Source: Eutypa lata
Taxonomy: Eukaryota > Ascomycota > Sordariomycetes > Xylariales > Diatrypaceae
Length of the DNA: 64,000 nt
Direction of reading: 5' to 3'
Assembly (NCBI GenBank): GCA_022661535.1
Contig: JAKULF010000005.1
Location: forward strand, 5,642,001 to 5,706,000
The first letter of the stretch is position 1. Each line of letters begins with the position of its first letter. Shown piece by piece: positions 46,423 through 59,249 of the stretch. Made by a program: the position numbers and the translations under genes. The notes below the pieces were generated by a model. That model was not told the origin of the DNA. It was given only the letters and a program-made list of their open reading frames with translations, and did no database searches.

Positions 46423-48259
46423 CTATCTTCTACCAAGTTCCTGGCGTAACCTTCCGGCTGTTGTGGTGGCTGGAGGCTCTGGCCATAGTGATACTGCATC
46501 ATCGACTTCCTCTAAGAAGGTCGATGCATTATGAATCGCCGTACCACCTAGTACAACCCTGATTCCGGGGGAGGATGCGTTAATGCTCGCAATCGTTTTT
46601 GCTTCCTCGAACGTCGCCCCTCCGATCATGAAAACAATGATATCCTGCGGCTTATCCCGTGTCGCTCCACCACCCTCAACGAACGGATACTGTTGCTCTC
46701 GCAACTTCCCCTTGATCAAGTTTTGAAGCGTCGTTTCTAGATGAGGCGAATGTTGCGTGTAGACATTCTCAACACCTTTAAGCCCTTTGATGGCTCGAGC
46801 CCCGGAGAAGATGCCACCTGATTCGAATATGTCCGCGATACCACCTGCTGTCTGAGACTGCTGTAATGAGTTGTGGTAAATGAGCAGCTTAGCCACCAGA
46901 TCAGCCTTCCGTGCAGCAACCCCGCCAGCGGCAGAGAGCATGTCCGCTAGCATGGCTAATGAATTTGACGGGTGTTTATGGTAGCGTAGCGCATATAACG
47001 CAACCAACCCAACTTTGTTCTCGTCCGTAACGGATGGGGACATAATGAGCTTTTGTACGTTCTACTCCCAGATTAGCTTGTGCCCCGTAACGTACTCAAT
47101 ATTCAAATGGCTACTGTACCTTTAGGTCAGCTGTATGATTGTCATTGCAGGCCAAGCTCTGCTCAACCTCACTAACTTCTAAGAGGTTTTCTGCGGCCAC
47201 TCTTCGACTGAGTTCGGAGACTAGGGTGACATGTTTGCTAACATTCCCAGATAGTTTCCGAAATTCTGGGTATTCTTCGATGAACCGTTTCATGTCGGTG
47301 ATTGACTCGATGTTGGCGTTATTCTTAGTTTTAGATTGGTATTGCTCGACGTAGTCCTTGATGTTTCCACCAAGGTCTCCAAAATTTAAGTACATGTTCT
47401 TCTTAAAGAAAGGATCCTGATCTGGTGACAGCACGATCTCTCTAAGTTCGGGTCTGATATCAGGTACGTCGCCCAGATGCACCCTTCCGTTTTGAATGCC
47501 TATTAGCTGGTGTACCATCGCTTGGTACGTCCACTGGTTCAAGAGTGGCGTGGCAGGGTCCTCTCTCCTATCTAGTATCAGGAGTATTGGTGGGGTATCA
47601 ACCTTTCGGAAATCGAACAGTTGCTCCTCCTGAGTCATGTTATATCGCAGTTCGGTAGCAAGCTTCTTCGATAGTAAACTGTTCTTCTCATACCGAATGA
47701 GAGGCTTCTTTTTGAGGGCCAATAGAATAGCCATCAAGCCCTCGGTGGTGCGCTGCAACGAATCGGCATTCCATTGGTCTGGTGTGGTGTTCCATATGCG
47801 CTGGCGGGGAAGAGTGAAGTTAAGGGAGAACAGGTCGGGGTTTATGACGAGAAAGTCAGCAAAGTGCTCCTGAACCAGCTTGACGACCTCGTGATCATCT
47901 GCTTCGGCCAACCTCTCTAGCGAGGACTTCTTTACTACATTACTGAAATAGAGGTAGTATTCGCCATACTTGGGTTCTCGTAACTCGTCTATGAGAAACT
48001 GAATAGAATCTGGTGAAGGCCGGACAAAGCACAGACAGCGCAGATGACGCATTTTCTCACGGTTCTGGTTATCCAGGCGGTCTGTGAGATAAACCTCATG
48101 ATTCAGTAGAGAGGACTGTGTGGTGGCGGTAGAGACGATGGGTACGGTGTCCCTATCGAGAAGCAGGATCTTCATTTTTGCTGACGTCGCGCCAGACAAG
48201 CTATCACCAGCCGACACCATCTTGGAGATGTAGCCGGAGACGGCCTGCACGACGTCCAT
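46423..48259 (-). CDS. VPS45: Sec1/Munc18 protein VPS45
   Basis: SM-family regulator of SNARE assembly in Golgi-to-endosome traffic, partner of the Tlg2/syntaxin-16 SNARE. Exons 47120-48259 and 46423-47061 give 592 residues, near the yeast length. The start MDVVQAVSGYISKMV, KMKILLLDRDTVPIVS, FVRPSPDSIQFL, ILDRREDPATPLLNQWTYQA and YLNFGDLGGNIKDYV are typical SM-protein segments. The C-terminal domain has DIIVFMIGGATFEEAKTI and the final VVLGGTAIHNASTFLEEV. The intron joins LKNVQKLIMSPSVTDENKVG in frame. The gene is divergent from MMM1 across 648 bp. Confidence 0.95.
46481..46535 (+). repeat. Inverted duplicate arm inside VPS45 last exon
   Basis: Partner of 45992-46047 in inverted orientation, lying in the VPS45 coding exon about 60 bp before its stop (it encodes the AIHNASTFLEEVDDAVSLWP region on the minus strand). 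As it codes for a conserved Sec1/Munc18 C-terminus, this arm is probably the source. Confidence 0.9.
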
Positions 48260-48907
48260 CTTGACGGATTACCCAGTGGGAAACGGCAACTTAGCTTGGG
48301 AGATTCCAAGAAGCTATAGACGCGCAATCCGTCCTAGATGTATATATCATAGGAAGTGTACCATATCATGGAAGGTTGTGTTCCGTAAAAGTAGAAGTAT
48401 CGTTATATAATGTAACGCAGTGTCAAACATATGGCACAGTTCTCTGGCACTATAAGGCTTCCTATGAACTACTACTATTATGTCAGATAGTTATGACGAA
48501 GGGAACTTGACAGACAGGACATGTAAGTTGGATACCGGGGCTGAGCTGCGGCCGGGATGGTTGAATGCGTCGTGTGCATCCATGTGTATGTATGTAGCTT
48601 GGCTAAACTTACCGGAGTAAGGCGTTTGTGGGTCTGTGCACTGGTGTCCCACTACTACGTACTAGTGGAATCGACAGGGATATATTCTATTGATGCATGA
48701 TGATAAGATCAATCGTGCACTGATAAGAAGGGCGATGATGTCTTTCTGTCCGAGCTCTTTCCACACTGTCACTGTGGCATCGAATAATCATGAACTTAGG
48801 CACTTGTTAATTAATATTAAGACCACATGAAATGGAAAACTTGCTGACACGGACACCCGTCTGTTTATGTGTCTCGATGCTCCGGCATCACTTTCAATTC
48901 GTTTAAA
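48260..48907. other. Divergent promoter region VPS45/MMM1
   Basis: 648 bp between start codons. No further gene is seen and no regulatory element could be assigned. Confidence 0.6.
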
Positions 48908-50298
48908 ATGGTTACATCGGACATGTGCCCATCGAAACCTGAGCCTACGTGAGATTTTGTTCCTCTATTTCAGAAGTAAAGAAGCTGAAGAAGCTTAAGC
49001 TGACCGACCTTCTTGCTCAACTTAGCTTGTCTTTTACTCAGGGATTTGTCGTTGGCCAGCTCTCCGTCGTACTCCTAGTTGCCGCCTTCATTAAGTTTTT
49101 CATATTTGGAGATGCCCCGTCTGCCGAAGTGACTGCTTCTATTCGAGCTACTGAGCGTCGCTCCCGTACCCTCGCCCACAAACAATCTATACTCACACTA
49201 CGCCCTCCAAATCCAAGCAATCCGAGACAGTCTTCCCACCAAACCCTGAATAAGAAGAAGTCCGGAATATTACGGAATCCTCCCGCTCTTACCATATCCT
49301 CTATTCTCGACAAGACGTACTACAATGTCGACAGTCACCAGCCAGAATCTCTCGACTGGTTTAATGTTCTTATAGCCCAAACTATAGCCCAATTCCGCAG
49401 CGATGCCCAGTACGACGATGCTATCCTTACCTCCCTGACCAAGGCCCTCAACGGAGACAGCCGCCCTGACTTCCTCGACGAGATCAAAGTTACCGAGCTT
49501 ACTCTAGGCGAGGACTTCCCCATCTTCAGCAATTGTCGCATAATCCCCGTAGATGAGGACGGACTCGACCTTGATGCCTCTCTAGCAGGTGACAGGCGCT
49601 TCGGCCCCAATCGCTCGCGGCCAATGAGGGAGGGGACACGGCTACAAGCACGTATGGACGTCGATCTGAGCGATATGATCACGCTGGCTCTTGAAACCAA
49701 ATTATTACTCAACTATCCGAGACGCCTGACAGCTGTCCTTCCCGTTGCCCTCTCAGTTAGTGTCGTGCGTTTTAGCGGAACACTAAGCATATCCTTTATC
49801 CCCTCCAATCCGTCCCAGTCAACTCCCACCATGATGACTTTCAGCTTCCTTGATGACTACCGTCTTGATTTTTCTATCCGTAGCCTAGTCGGAAGCCGGT
49901 CAAGATTACAAGACGTCCCGAAGATAGCACAACTGATCGAGTCCCGTCTTCACCGGTGGTTCGACGAGCGAGCTGTCGAGCCGCGCTTTCAGGAGATCGC
50001 TCTTCCAAGTCTTTGGCCGAGGAAGAAGAACACAAGAGGAGGTGACGAAAACCTAGATAGGGCTTCGGAGACAAGCATGGGGAAGGGTAAGGGACGCGAT
50101 GTTGCGAAGGAACTTAGAGAAGAAGCGCGACTGGAAGTCCAAGCGGAAGCAGGGGTTCGGCGGGGTATTAGCCCCGAGAATCTTCGATATAGGCGAAGTA
50201 GGGTAATGGATCCAGACGCAGAGGAAGGTAGCCTGATGCCCGGCAGTCTGCCGGGTAGTCTGCCAGGCAGCCTGCGAGGCGGGGCGATGGATCCATAA
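48908..50298 (+). CDS. MMM1: ERMES complex subunit MMM1
   Basis: Endoplasmic-reticulum anchor of the ER-mitochondria encounter structure, with an SMP lipid-transfer domain. Exons 48908-48948 and 49026-50298 give 437 residues. The 77-nt intron (donor GTGAGA, branch CTGAC, acceptor ACTTAG) is chosen because it restores KPEPTLSFTQGFVVGQLSVV, the family N-terminus; without it the first ATG frame stops at once. One transmembrane segment lies at about residues 20-41. The SMP domain runs from about residue 100 to 330 (YYNVDSHQPESLDWFNVLIA, NCRIIPVDEDGLDLDASL, MMTFSFLDDYRLDFSI). The tail is charged and ends with three LPGS/LRGG-like units encoded by a short tandem repeat near 50240-50282. ATG 48923 is an alternative start. 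Confidence 0.93.
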
Positions 50299-50698
50299 AC
50301 CCGAGCTATACGTTTCTCTGCTACGACTTGTCTAAGATACTTTATGGTTATCGCCTTCGCAGCTACGAAGCTACCATGCGCTGCCGTTATTACTTCCTAT
50401 CGCAAGCAGCTGTCGGCCACGATTCAGTAAAAAAAAGTCCTACGCAGCGCCCATTTTGATCTCGCTTAATGAGAACGAAAAAACACCCCGTGGATAAAGT
50501 GTGAGGCTACGGAAGGGAACCTGTAAAATACCAAGTCCAGGGCATCAACTGGACCTGTATAACTCTGCATATTGCATGAGCTGATGTACAGTAGATCAAG
50601 AGTTACTCCTAAAATATGTATGATAGGGGCGACTCCACTATGAATGTAACTATCCCGAGCAATAAGTAGATCATATATTCCTGTCAGTTCTACTGCTA
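50299..50698. other. Convergent intergenic region MMM1/RCE1
   Basis: 400 bp between the two stop codons. No gene is seen. Confidence 0.6.
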
Positions 50699-52058
50699 TC
50701 AGATATCGATGGAGACTAAAGCATTGCTGCTCTCGGTCAGAGGTCCTAGGTTTCTCCACCATGAGACAGCACCGATAATAAGCAAGGCATAGTAAACCAC
50801 GGTCCACAATACCGACGGTTTCTTGACTGCAGCGCTATTGCCTTTCTTTGGAAAGTCCTCCCTCACCTCTGGCTCCACCCGGCCCCAGAACCGCGGGAAG
50901 CCCATGCAATTGCAGAAAGCGTGGACCGCGAAGATGGCCAGGAGGCTGCCCGTACGCAGAAACAGAAAGGTCGCGTACGCCCCGAATAGAGACGTGTAGC
51001 TGAACTGCAGGAGCGACCGCAGCAGGCCCGTCGCCACGGGCACGTGGGAGTGCGTGATCCGGAACTCGTAGAAGTGGTGGAAATGCGCAAGCCCGAAGAT
51101 GACGGGCGAGAGGAAGATAGTCTTGGTTACCGAAGTCTCTGCCGCTAGCATGAGAGGTACGGATGCCGATCGGAACAGCACCTCTTCTGTAAAAGGACCC
51201 TAGCTAGAATTTTAGCATTGCGTTTTTGTAGCTGAGAGAGATATGTGTGTTAAGGGGCCAGAAGGTTACCGGCAGGGGAGAGGGGTAGAGACCCAGGCAG
51301 AAAGAACTTACAGCAACAATATTCCGCCAGGTCGTCCACTCGCTGAACAGCTCATATACGGGCTGTAGACGCAACCAGTCCCGCCAGCCTCCATGGACGA
51401 TTAGGGTCTCATATAGGGGACCACTGAAGAGGGTGGCGGTCAGCAGGAGCGACTTGGCCGTCTCCCCCAGGCCGACCGGCCACCAGCCCATCGATAACAC
51501 CACCTCACCATAGGTAGCACCGGCCCCGGTGGTCAGGATCAGGAGGGTGATAGTGGAGCAGACGGCGCAGGTCAGCGACACGGACGCGATGCGGGCCCGG
51601 ATCACGGACGGCGCATCCCGGGACAGCGTCTGCGACGGCCGCGTCGTCGCGGACAGATAGAACGGCGCCACATAGAAAAACGTGTAGATCACCTGTCATC
51701 AACACCCGTCAGGTTTTATTAGCTAGTTAGTAAAAGTATTGGTTGGGACTGGGGGTGTAGTGCTCTTCGAGCCAAAATAACTAGACGCGGTCCGTATAGT
51801 ATGCGGCCGTTGCAGACACACAAGAGGGGGTAACAGGTTTTGGGGGTCTACTCACGAGGAGGGCCGAGGCCGTTCCCGTGCTGATTGGTGGTGGGGGCTT
51901 GGCTGTCCCGTTGTCAGTATCAGAGATGTTATATAGATACTACCCAACCCCGACTAAGTCCTAGCATGAACGAGGCTAGGTTGTAGGCAGAGAGGCGAAT
52001 ATCACTTACCTTCTTCTTTCCCGAAGTAATGATGTAAGAAACCGGTTATTGAAGGCAT
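50699..52058 (-). CDS. RCE1: CAAX prenyl protease 2
   Basis: Endoplasmic-reticulum membrane protease that removes the last three residues of prenylated CAAX proteins such as Ras. Exons 52010-52058, 51856-51902, 51312-51692 and 50699-51199 give 325 residues, near the yeast 315. The exon joins give KEEAKPPPPISTG, ASALLVIYTFFYV and RNIVAGPFTEEVLFRS. The latter holds the E-E-x-x-x-R catalytic motif at Glu164, Glu165 and Arg169. His198 in FGLAHFHHFYEF and the HAFCNCMG motif complete the ABI/CAAX-protease set. Several hydrophobic segments span the chain. The first intron acceptor is ACAG at 51903-51904, as the nearer TAG would leave the wrong frame. Confidence 0.94.
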
Positions 52059-55000
52059 CTTATCTTGCCTATGTCTGTTAGATTAGAGCTTGGTATGATT
52101 GTAGAGTTAACTAGTCGTCGACATCCCCTGGGGCCAGATGATCTAGTAAGTAAATAGGAGGTGGTGTCAGTTCATGCGTTGACATCAGTGGTGGTTCGGT
52201 ACCCAATATAATTCCGGTGTTGGTGGAGTCCATCCAGCTTCTTGGGCTGGGCTCTACATACCTACGTAGGTACCTAGGCGATTAGTTCTTTGGGGCTCAA
52301 AATCTAGCACGCGATGCAGTTTTCTGGGATACGCAAACCGCCAGGATAACCTTACTCAGGTACCTGACATAGAACGCTCGGAACGCCGGGGAGACTTGTT
52401 TAGTCGACACCGGACGATGTGGAGACGCCTCGGTCTAGATGTTTGAATTTCCGACTTCAAGTTAAACCATTCAAGCATGTGTACATACATGGTATTTACA
52501 TAGGTATACGGAATAGACAGCTAGCGAAGTGATACGATAGCAAGTGTTCTTTTTACTGACGTCCGAGCTCTTACGGCAAACTGCATGCGCGCCTCTTGGG
52601 TGTAGTTATTGGGTGGGTAGGATGAGCGGCTGTTGTGGGCTGCTGTTACTGCATGCTCCTACTGCCTATGTATCTGTAGATAGTTATAAGTAGCTATTTT
52701 AAATCCTGACTTATAAGCGCGACAGGAGGAGCGCCTATCAGATATATCTAAGCGCGGTTTCACTGTCTGCCTGCAGTGCAAGTAATTCAAAACAACAATG
52801 TCGACTCAACGTAGACGCTGTATCAGTGTTGGAAGGTTTATATCGACTCGTTGTGTAAGTATTCAATATCATGGCAACGGATACATGCCTACTTAGTAGG
52901 TATTTACGTAGTTGGGTGGTGGAACTAAGGAGAGACAAACACCTGTACATACATATATGATAATACATATGTAGATCAGAGCTACGTAGTAGGTAGTGGT
53001 TTAAGATAAGCTCCAATAACCTGCAATACTGTGGTTATGAATTGAACATAATAGCTTAAGGCATATATGTAGCATATACGTAAATAAATAGACTGGTTAA
53101 GCTAGAACATGATGAAATGACAGAGCCCTCAAACAATTACTTCAAACACTATAGCAATTCTTTGAAAGCAATCACAGTTTGTAGCTGAATTACCTATTGG
53201 TAGGCAGGTGTACGAATACGTACATGAGTACTGACAATTGACACGAAACATACGCGCTGATTTATAGGTAGGCGGTGAACCGAACCTGGATTAGCATACA
53301 TTTAATCCTTGAACGCTAGGAAGATTATTCAGTGGAATTAAACCGAAAAAGGAAAACTCGACGTGGCTCTCTTCCCCACAGCATCTGGTTTCTTGTTTCG
53401 GCCGATCTGTTTTTTCTTCTTTTTTCCTTGGTACTTTACAAATACACTTACTATGTACGTTGTAGTTATAACTAACAAAATATAGTTCGCATGAGAAATA
53501 TCCTGTTACCGCCGATAGAACCTCTTTTCCAATCATTCAATAAGTCGGAAACTTCATAGGCGACAATTGCACTGGGAGAGACGATGAACGAAGCCCGACC
53601 ACCTGCATGCTTCGTACCAGCACCAGTTTGGGTGTGATCAAGGTTGCATATCCTGAAAACTGACAGGCGATTAGCATACATACAACCCTCGTCAAAAATG
53701 GCGCTCTCTTGAGACGACCTGAGTTGTCCTGTCCCAATACGATTAACCTGCTTGGCTTCTTTTGGAACTCTCTACCGCTTCTCCAGGCCCATGTTGTGGA
53801 CTCCGATGTGCTATATCCCCACAGTTCTTTTCAACCTCATTTCAGACCTGCATCCAAACGCGCCATGGATTACCCCATAAGCAACAACTTAGATACCTCC
53901 TGCGTCCATCCTGCATATTTAGCTGCTACAGTTAGCAGGGGATTTGGCCTGTCTCTCTCTCTCTACGTTAGGTACGTTGTAGTTGTGTAGCTTCGGTAGA
54001 GAATCAAGAAGAAATCTTTATCTACAACTCGAGGAGAATGCATGAAGGTGATTGTTCCTTTAGGTATCCATGGATGAAATCCGATATAGACACTACTACC
54101 TAGTTACCCTCTACTCTATTCATCAGATACATCTTTTAAATTAGTGCCCTTTCGCAACTCAGCCTCCTATGAAGCTATCCACTTGTTTCCTAGGTAATGT
54201 ACATACGTCGCTACATTGTCGATCCTTGTCAACCAAAGATTCTCGTTGCTCCGATCTGTAGCAAATCGGCTGGCTTTGTTCACATCGTATCCCTTGCTCC
54301 CTTTAGGTTGCATACACATGCCTAAGCCAGCCATTGACCACTGACAGCCGCCTTGGGGTTAAGACTGTTCTGTGGCTCTTAGTGAACCAATCGCTCACTG
54401 AAGGCATGGTCTGTAGTTACATATGTAGTAGTAATTCAATTTGTACGTAGGTAGACCAGATCGTCCCGCTTGTCCGCCCTAACGGCCTTCCTATCTTCCC
54501 TTACTCATGGTCTAAGCGCGGAAGTGCGTCTCTCTTTTGGCCAAGGGCACTCAAACCTCTCTTTGCTCTGCTCTGTTCTGCTTTAGCCTTTGCTTTGCTT
54601 TGATAGAGCTATTCTTGCTTCCATCCATTCCTTTCCCCTGCTGTCCTCCGAACTGCTTCTCAGTTCTGCTATGCTTCCATAGTCTTATATCCCATAATGC
54701 GGAACTGATCACACTCTCTTATTTATTAGTCACTCTTTTGAACCAGTATAGTCTTGTACCTTATACTGTCTAATATCTGAATATCTTGCTTACCCACGCT
54801 CTCTATTTTGCTTCATACCCTCGTTGGACCATACTATCTATTCTATACCCTTGCCTTTGACTACGGTCGCCGCCACAAATCGCCTGTACGATCATTGCGT
54901 TACCAAACATCGATAGGCTCGCAAAGGTATTATAACAGATGACCGAGAGTCCCCGATATCTCCAGAGTGTTCGCATAGACCGATATGGGAGTTGCCAAAA

Positions 55001-55084
55001 CGTCGATATAGCTGTTGTTGGATTTGAGTCTCGGCCCAACGAGATTGGTTATATATTTCCGCCAGACTGTGCCTCGGAGGTAGA
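52059..55084. other. 3-kb gene-free region
   Basis: Divergent region between RCE1 and the serine-rich membrane protein. ACCTACGTAGGTACCTAGG lies near 52259-52277. CT/TTTGC-rich low-complexity stretches lie at 54550-54600. No gene, tRNA or element end was recognised. Confidence 0.55.
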
Positions 55085-57912
55085 ATGTCCTCCTCGACAT
55101 CGTCTTCGTCCCAACCACCGAGGACACCATTACACGAGAGATCCAACTCGGAGAATAATAAGCAACAGATCCGCCTCGTTCCGTATTCCCCACCCAGACC
55201 GCCGACTGAAGCAAGCGGGTCCCAAGCAACAGAAACCGAACTCGGTTATGATGACGCTCCTCACAAGGCCGGCGAGGCAAACCGCGCCAGCTGGACGAGA
55301 ACTAGAACCCCTCTTGTCGAGGAAGATTATGGGTTTGATCAGGGATTCGATTTCTCTTCGCCGTCTTCATCCCCGGCTCGAACAACAAGGTCTAAGAAGA
55401 CCCGTGTTTCAGGATCAAGGCAGGCTCCTGAGTCGTTTGGCCTCGAACCTTCCACACCACCGACCCCTGTCGCGAATAGGCCGACGATTGCCAGCATGAG
55501 CAGGCGCCAGAGTGCGCCTGCTCAACCATTCCAGAGCCAAAATGTACCAACCTCACCGACACTACAGCGACCTCAATCAAGACGGAGTAGGGTCATCCAA
55601 GTTCATTCCGACGGAACTTTCTCTTTAGGTCTGAAACCTGGTCGGGAATCGGATAGGACTGCCTCGAGCTTCACGCACACATCCACAGCGACTTCTCACG
55701 AACCTGCCTCATTTTCAGCTCCCAGTGCAGATCCTCCCAGCTCCCCGCCTAGCTCGGCGCCTGGGCGCAGTGTCTCGCCTCCCGCAACCGCTCTAGCATT
55801 CGAGGCGGTACCGGAGGAGACTCCCACCCCGTCGCCCTGGAATTACCGTATGTTCGGCGGTCTACGCAAAGTTGCTAACACGTCCGATTTGAGAGCGCAG
55901 AAAGGAAAGGGGAAGGAGAAGGAAACGGGGAAGGAACTCGAAAGGTCGCCATCTATCACCCCTGTACCGGAAACTATCATAACGGCTCCAACAGCTACCG
56001 GCCATGTAAAAACACAGTCATTCAACTCGGAGGAGGAGGTGTCCGACTCGACAAATTCGACAATCGATGAGACAACCAACTACAAGGTGCTTGGCCGTAG
56101 TTCTCCCCCAGGCCCGGACTCGGATATTCTCGAAACAGCGTCGCTGCAATCGAGCGAAGGCAATTTCAAAGTGATTGGGCGGTCCTCGCCTGTTCAGCCT
56201 CTCGCTTCCTCGCCGGAACCCGGATTTCTCGATACGCCAGGGAGCCGGAATTTCGTTGTCCACGGAGGTACTCCGTCTTCACTAGCTGCTTTCCCTCACA
56301 GGCCTCGTCCTCAGTATTCAGATGACAGCCTCTCCGAGCAGGTACGAGCAGGATATTCACAGGAGAGCCTAGTGATACCGCCCCTGAACCCCCGGAGGCA
56401 ATCGTCCCAGGAGCGGTTTGGCTATTATAAGAGGTTATCGAGGGAGTCTCTTCGTGGTCGCGCAAACTCATTCTCTACTATCTCAAGCATCATCAGCCAA
56501 GATACAGCTTCTCTCTTAGTAGCGTCGACCCCGAATTTGGTTCGAATCCATCGAACAGCCTCTGCCTCTTCGTTTAATCTACCTTCATGGCCTGGACAGC
56601 CAGGCCCCGCGTTGCAAGGAACTCGCATGGATGTACAACCGCACCCATGGGCCTCGCAGCTTTCGCCTGTGGTGTCCGAATACGAAGGCAGCGACCTAGG
56701 CAGTCGCATCGCATCCGCCATCTCGCGGTCGGAGCGAGGAAGCAGCGCGCCCGGCAGCAGAGGAAGTAGACAACTACTTCGTCTCCCATCGGCCCTGTCA
56801 GCCCAGGAGGAAGAAGAAGTGCTAGGATCATCGCGAGCACTTTCGGAATCTATCGAGCGACCGAGCCCAGCTTACATGAGGGGCGCTCTTCCCAGCCCGG
56901 CCGTGCGGGATGTTGATGAACACGGCGACGGACTGGCGGACCTCCACCGGAATCAGCTTCAGCACAAGCCGTCATGGAGAAGCTATCTTTCACGCCGTGG
57001 GTCCGACCGAGAGCTACACTCTGCGGCTAGCTCCCGCGCGGGAAGCCTCACATCAGCATCCATTCCTACATGGGCATGGTCAGTCTACCACATAGCTAAT
57101 TTTTGTAACTATGGTCAATATTAACACATCGAATAGGCTCTACTATGGTAGTGGCGAGAGGCGATGGCTCGCAACGGTGCCATCCATTCAGTCTCTCTCG
57201 GAAGCCGCGCAAAGCCGGCCAACGAGTTCATTTGCAAATCATTCTCCCAATGCAGACCAACCCTCTCCGGTCATCTGGAACCCCCGCCGTCGGCCGAGGG
57301 AAGCCCTCCCCCCTGCATCACGACCGGTCTCGGTCGATGTAATCCCCGCAGAAGGTGGAGAGGAACAGAGAGAAGGAGGCCTACTTGCAGTACCTCGTGG
57401 TCCCAAGAAAAAGACATCCAGCATCTGGTCGCCTCATCTACGCTTCGACCGCAGGGCGGCGATTCGCTACAGCGTATGGGAGCCACCGTCTATGGCGTGG
57501 ACTACGGAGGGCGGGGTTCTCGGACTGCGTAATGTCCAGATCCTCCTCTTCGTTGTGGGATTCGGAATCCCTTTTGGTGAGCTTACCTGATATCTCAACA
57601 TCGAAGTATTTGTCCTCGACCTTACTAACTTTTGCCCTAGCCTGGATGGTTGCGGCGTTTCTTCCCTTACCTCCCAAGCCAGTAATAGAGATGTTCCAAC
57701 CAGATGGCAGCGCCACGGGCCTGGGCATTTCCAAACAAGAAGCCGAGGCGGCTTTCGACGAGCGAGTCGCATCAATCGATGACACGAAATTTCAAAACGC
57801 GAGATGGTGGAGGAACCTTAACCGGATTATGTCGGTTGTTGGACTGTTGATACTCGGTACCATTATTGCCCTGGTCGTGGTGGGCACTCGTCAGGGATGG
57901 GGGAAAACGTGA
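55085..57912 (+). CDS. Serine-rich membrane protein, conserved fungal family of unknown function
   Basis: Exons 55085-57078, 57137-57576 and 57641-57912 give 901 residues. The first 760 are Ser/Pro/Arg-rich and probably disordered, opening MSSSTSSSSQPPRTPLHERS. They include repeated short modules of the form YKVLGRSSPPGPDSDILE, FKVIGRSSPVQPLASSPEPG and FVVHGGTPSS (about residues 330-400). After the first intron, LYYGSGERRWLAT is followed by the hydrophobic NVQILLFVVGFGIPFAWMVA, a PLPPKP linker, and a second membrane span RIMSVVGLLILGTIIALVVVG. The two spans look like a hairpin anchor with a large cytosolic N-terminal part. I recall homologues annotated only as serine-rich protein; no activity is known to me. 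Exon joins keep the frame, and the ATG is the first in frame. Confidence 0.85.
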
Positions 57913-59249
57913 AACAACAACGGACGACGCCGCACGATAACACCTATTACAACACATGCTACCGACACGAGCATGCAGATCATCCTCGCATCCTCCTAAT
58001 GCCACGCATAATTACAGTCACCCCCTCTGAACGAAATAGTTACGAAGTCCCGTGTGGATATTACTGTAACGATTTCCATGACCTGTTTTTTGCCGTTTGA
58101 TTCTTTTACTTTCTTTCTTCCTTTCGCGAACTTCTTACGACTTTATGAGCCAAATGGCTATTGCAGCGAATAGATTTGCTTTTTCTTCCCTGCTCGGGAG
58201 GGATACCTTGAGCATTCGTCAACGACATTCTTTTGATTTTGACGCAATAACAAATTTACGCTTTCACGTAACCGCACGACGACGGTATGATATGCGGCGA
58301 AACGCATAACGCATAACGCACACCACTTTCTTGCCTAATCTATTTCATCTGCCCAATCTATACCCCTTGTCGACCATACATTTATTTTGCCTATCTTTCT
58401 TTTTCTGCACCAAACTTCCTTCCACCAGCCATCTTTTTTTACGATCTTGTACATGTTTCTTGATCTCTTTTTTTATTAGTAGTAATGTTCTTTAATGAGG
58501 GCGCATCTGGCGTCTAATTTGTGTATGATTAGATAAAGGGGGAAAGACGGCGAAGACGGGATGATGATGATGGTTTTGAAACACGACACACAAGAAGAGT
58601 CAAGGCGTACACATGCAACTATACGATTCCAATACCCCTTCAGTTTATGTTTCGGGAGTCAGGGCTGAGAAAAATGAAGTTTTGGTTGGATATTCAGGGA
58701 CGGGACAGTGAATAGGGCGGTTGGTCAGGCCAATGAGGCGCCTCGCGAGAGAGAAAGGAGGGGGAAGGGAGATGAGCAGTCAGCAGAGAGAAGAAATGAC
58801 AATGGATGACAATGGGAGGCCATCTTGGCCCCCTTTTTTTGCGATGCTCAACAAATCTGCTTTTTTTTTATTCCAACGTGATGATCAAACGTACTTAGGA
58901 CAAGATATATCCTTCAAATGTTATGGATACACGAGTGCAATGGGTTTTTGTTTCGGTCTACATTCATACTATGCTAATACCACATGAATTTAGGTTTATA
59001 CATATTTGTCCACCCACGTCTGCATTGAAAAACAGTCATAGGTGCTATGATCTTGAGCAGTAGTATTAACTAGTTCATGAATGATATCCCTAATCTACCT
59101 ATATATGCATAATAAGGGTACGCCTCTATCCACCCGTCAACTCCCCCAATTGTCCAATGCTCTAACATCCGGCAATCTACACCAAACCGAATCTCGGCAG
59201 ACCAGAGCAAAGCAAAGCGCCTAGTCGTAATAGTGAGGTTGATATTGGA
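57913..59249. other. Convergent intergenic region
   Basis: The 3' regions of the serine-rich protein and of ALE1. T-rich runs and GATGATGATG (near 58560) are present. No gene is seen. Confidence 0.6.

Noticed and set aside
54939..55499. 186-codon plus-strand frame overlapping the start of the serine-rich gene
   Set aside because: It is a shifted reading of the serine-rich coding exon: Arg/Pro-rich with no domain.
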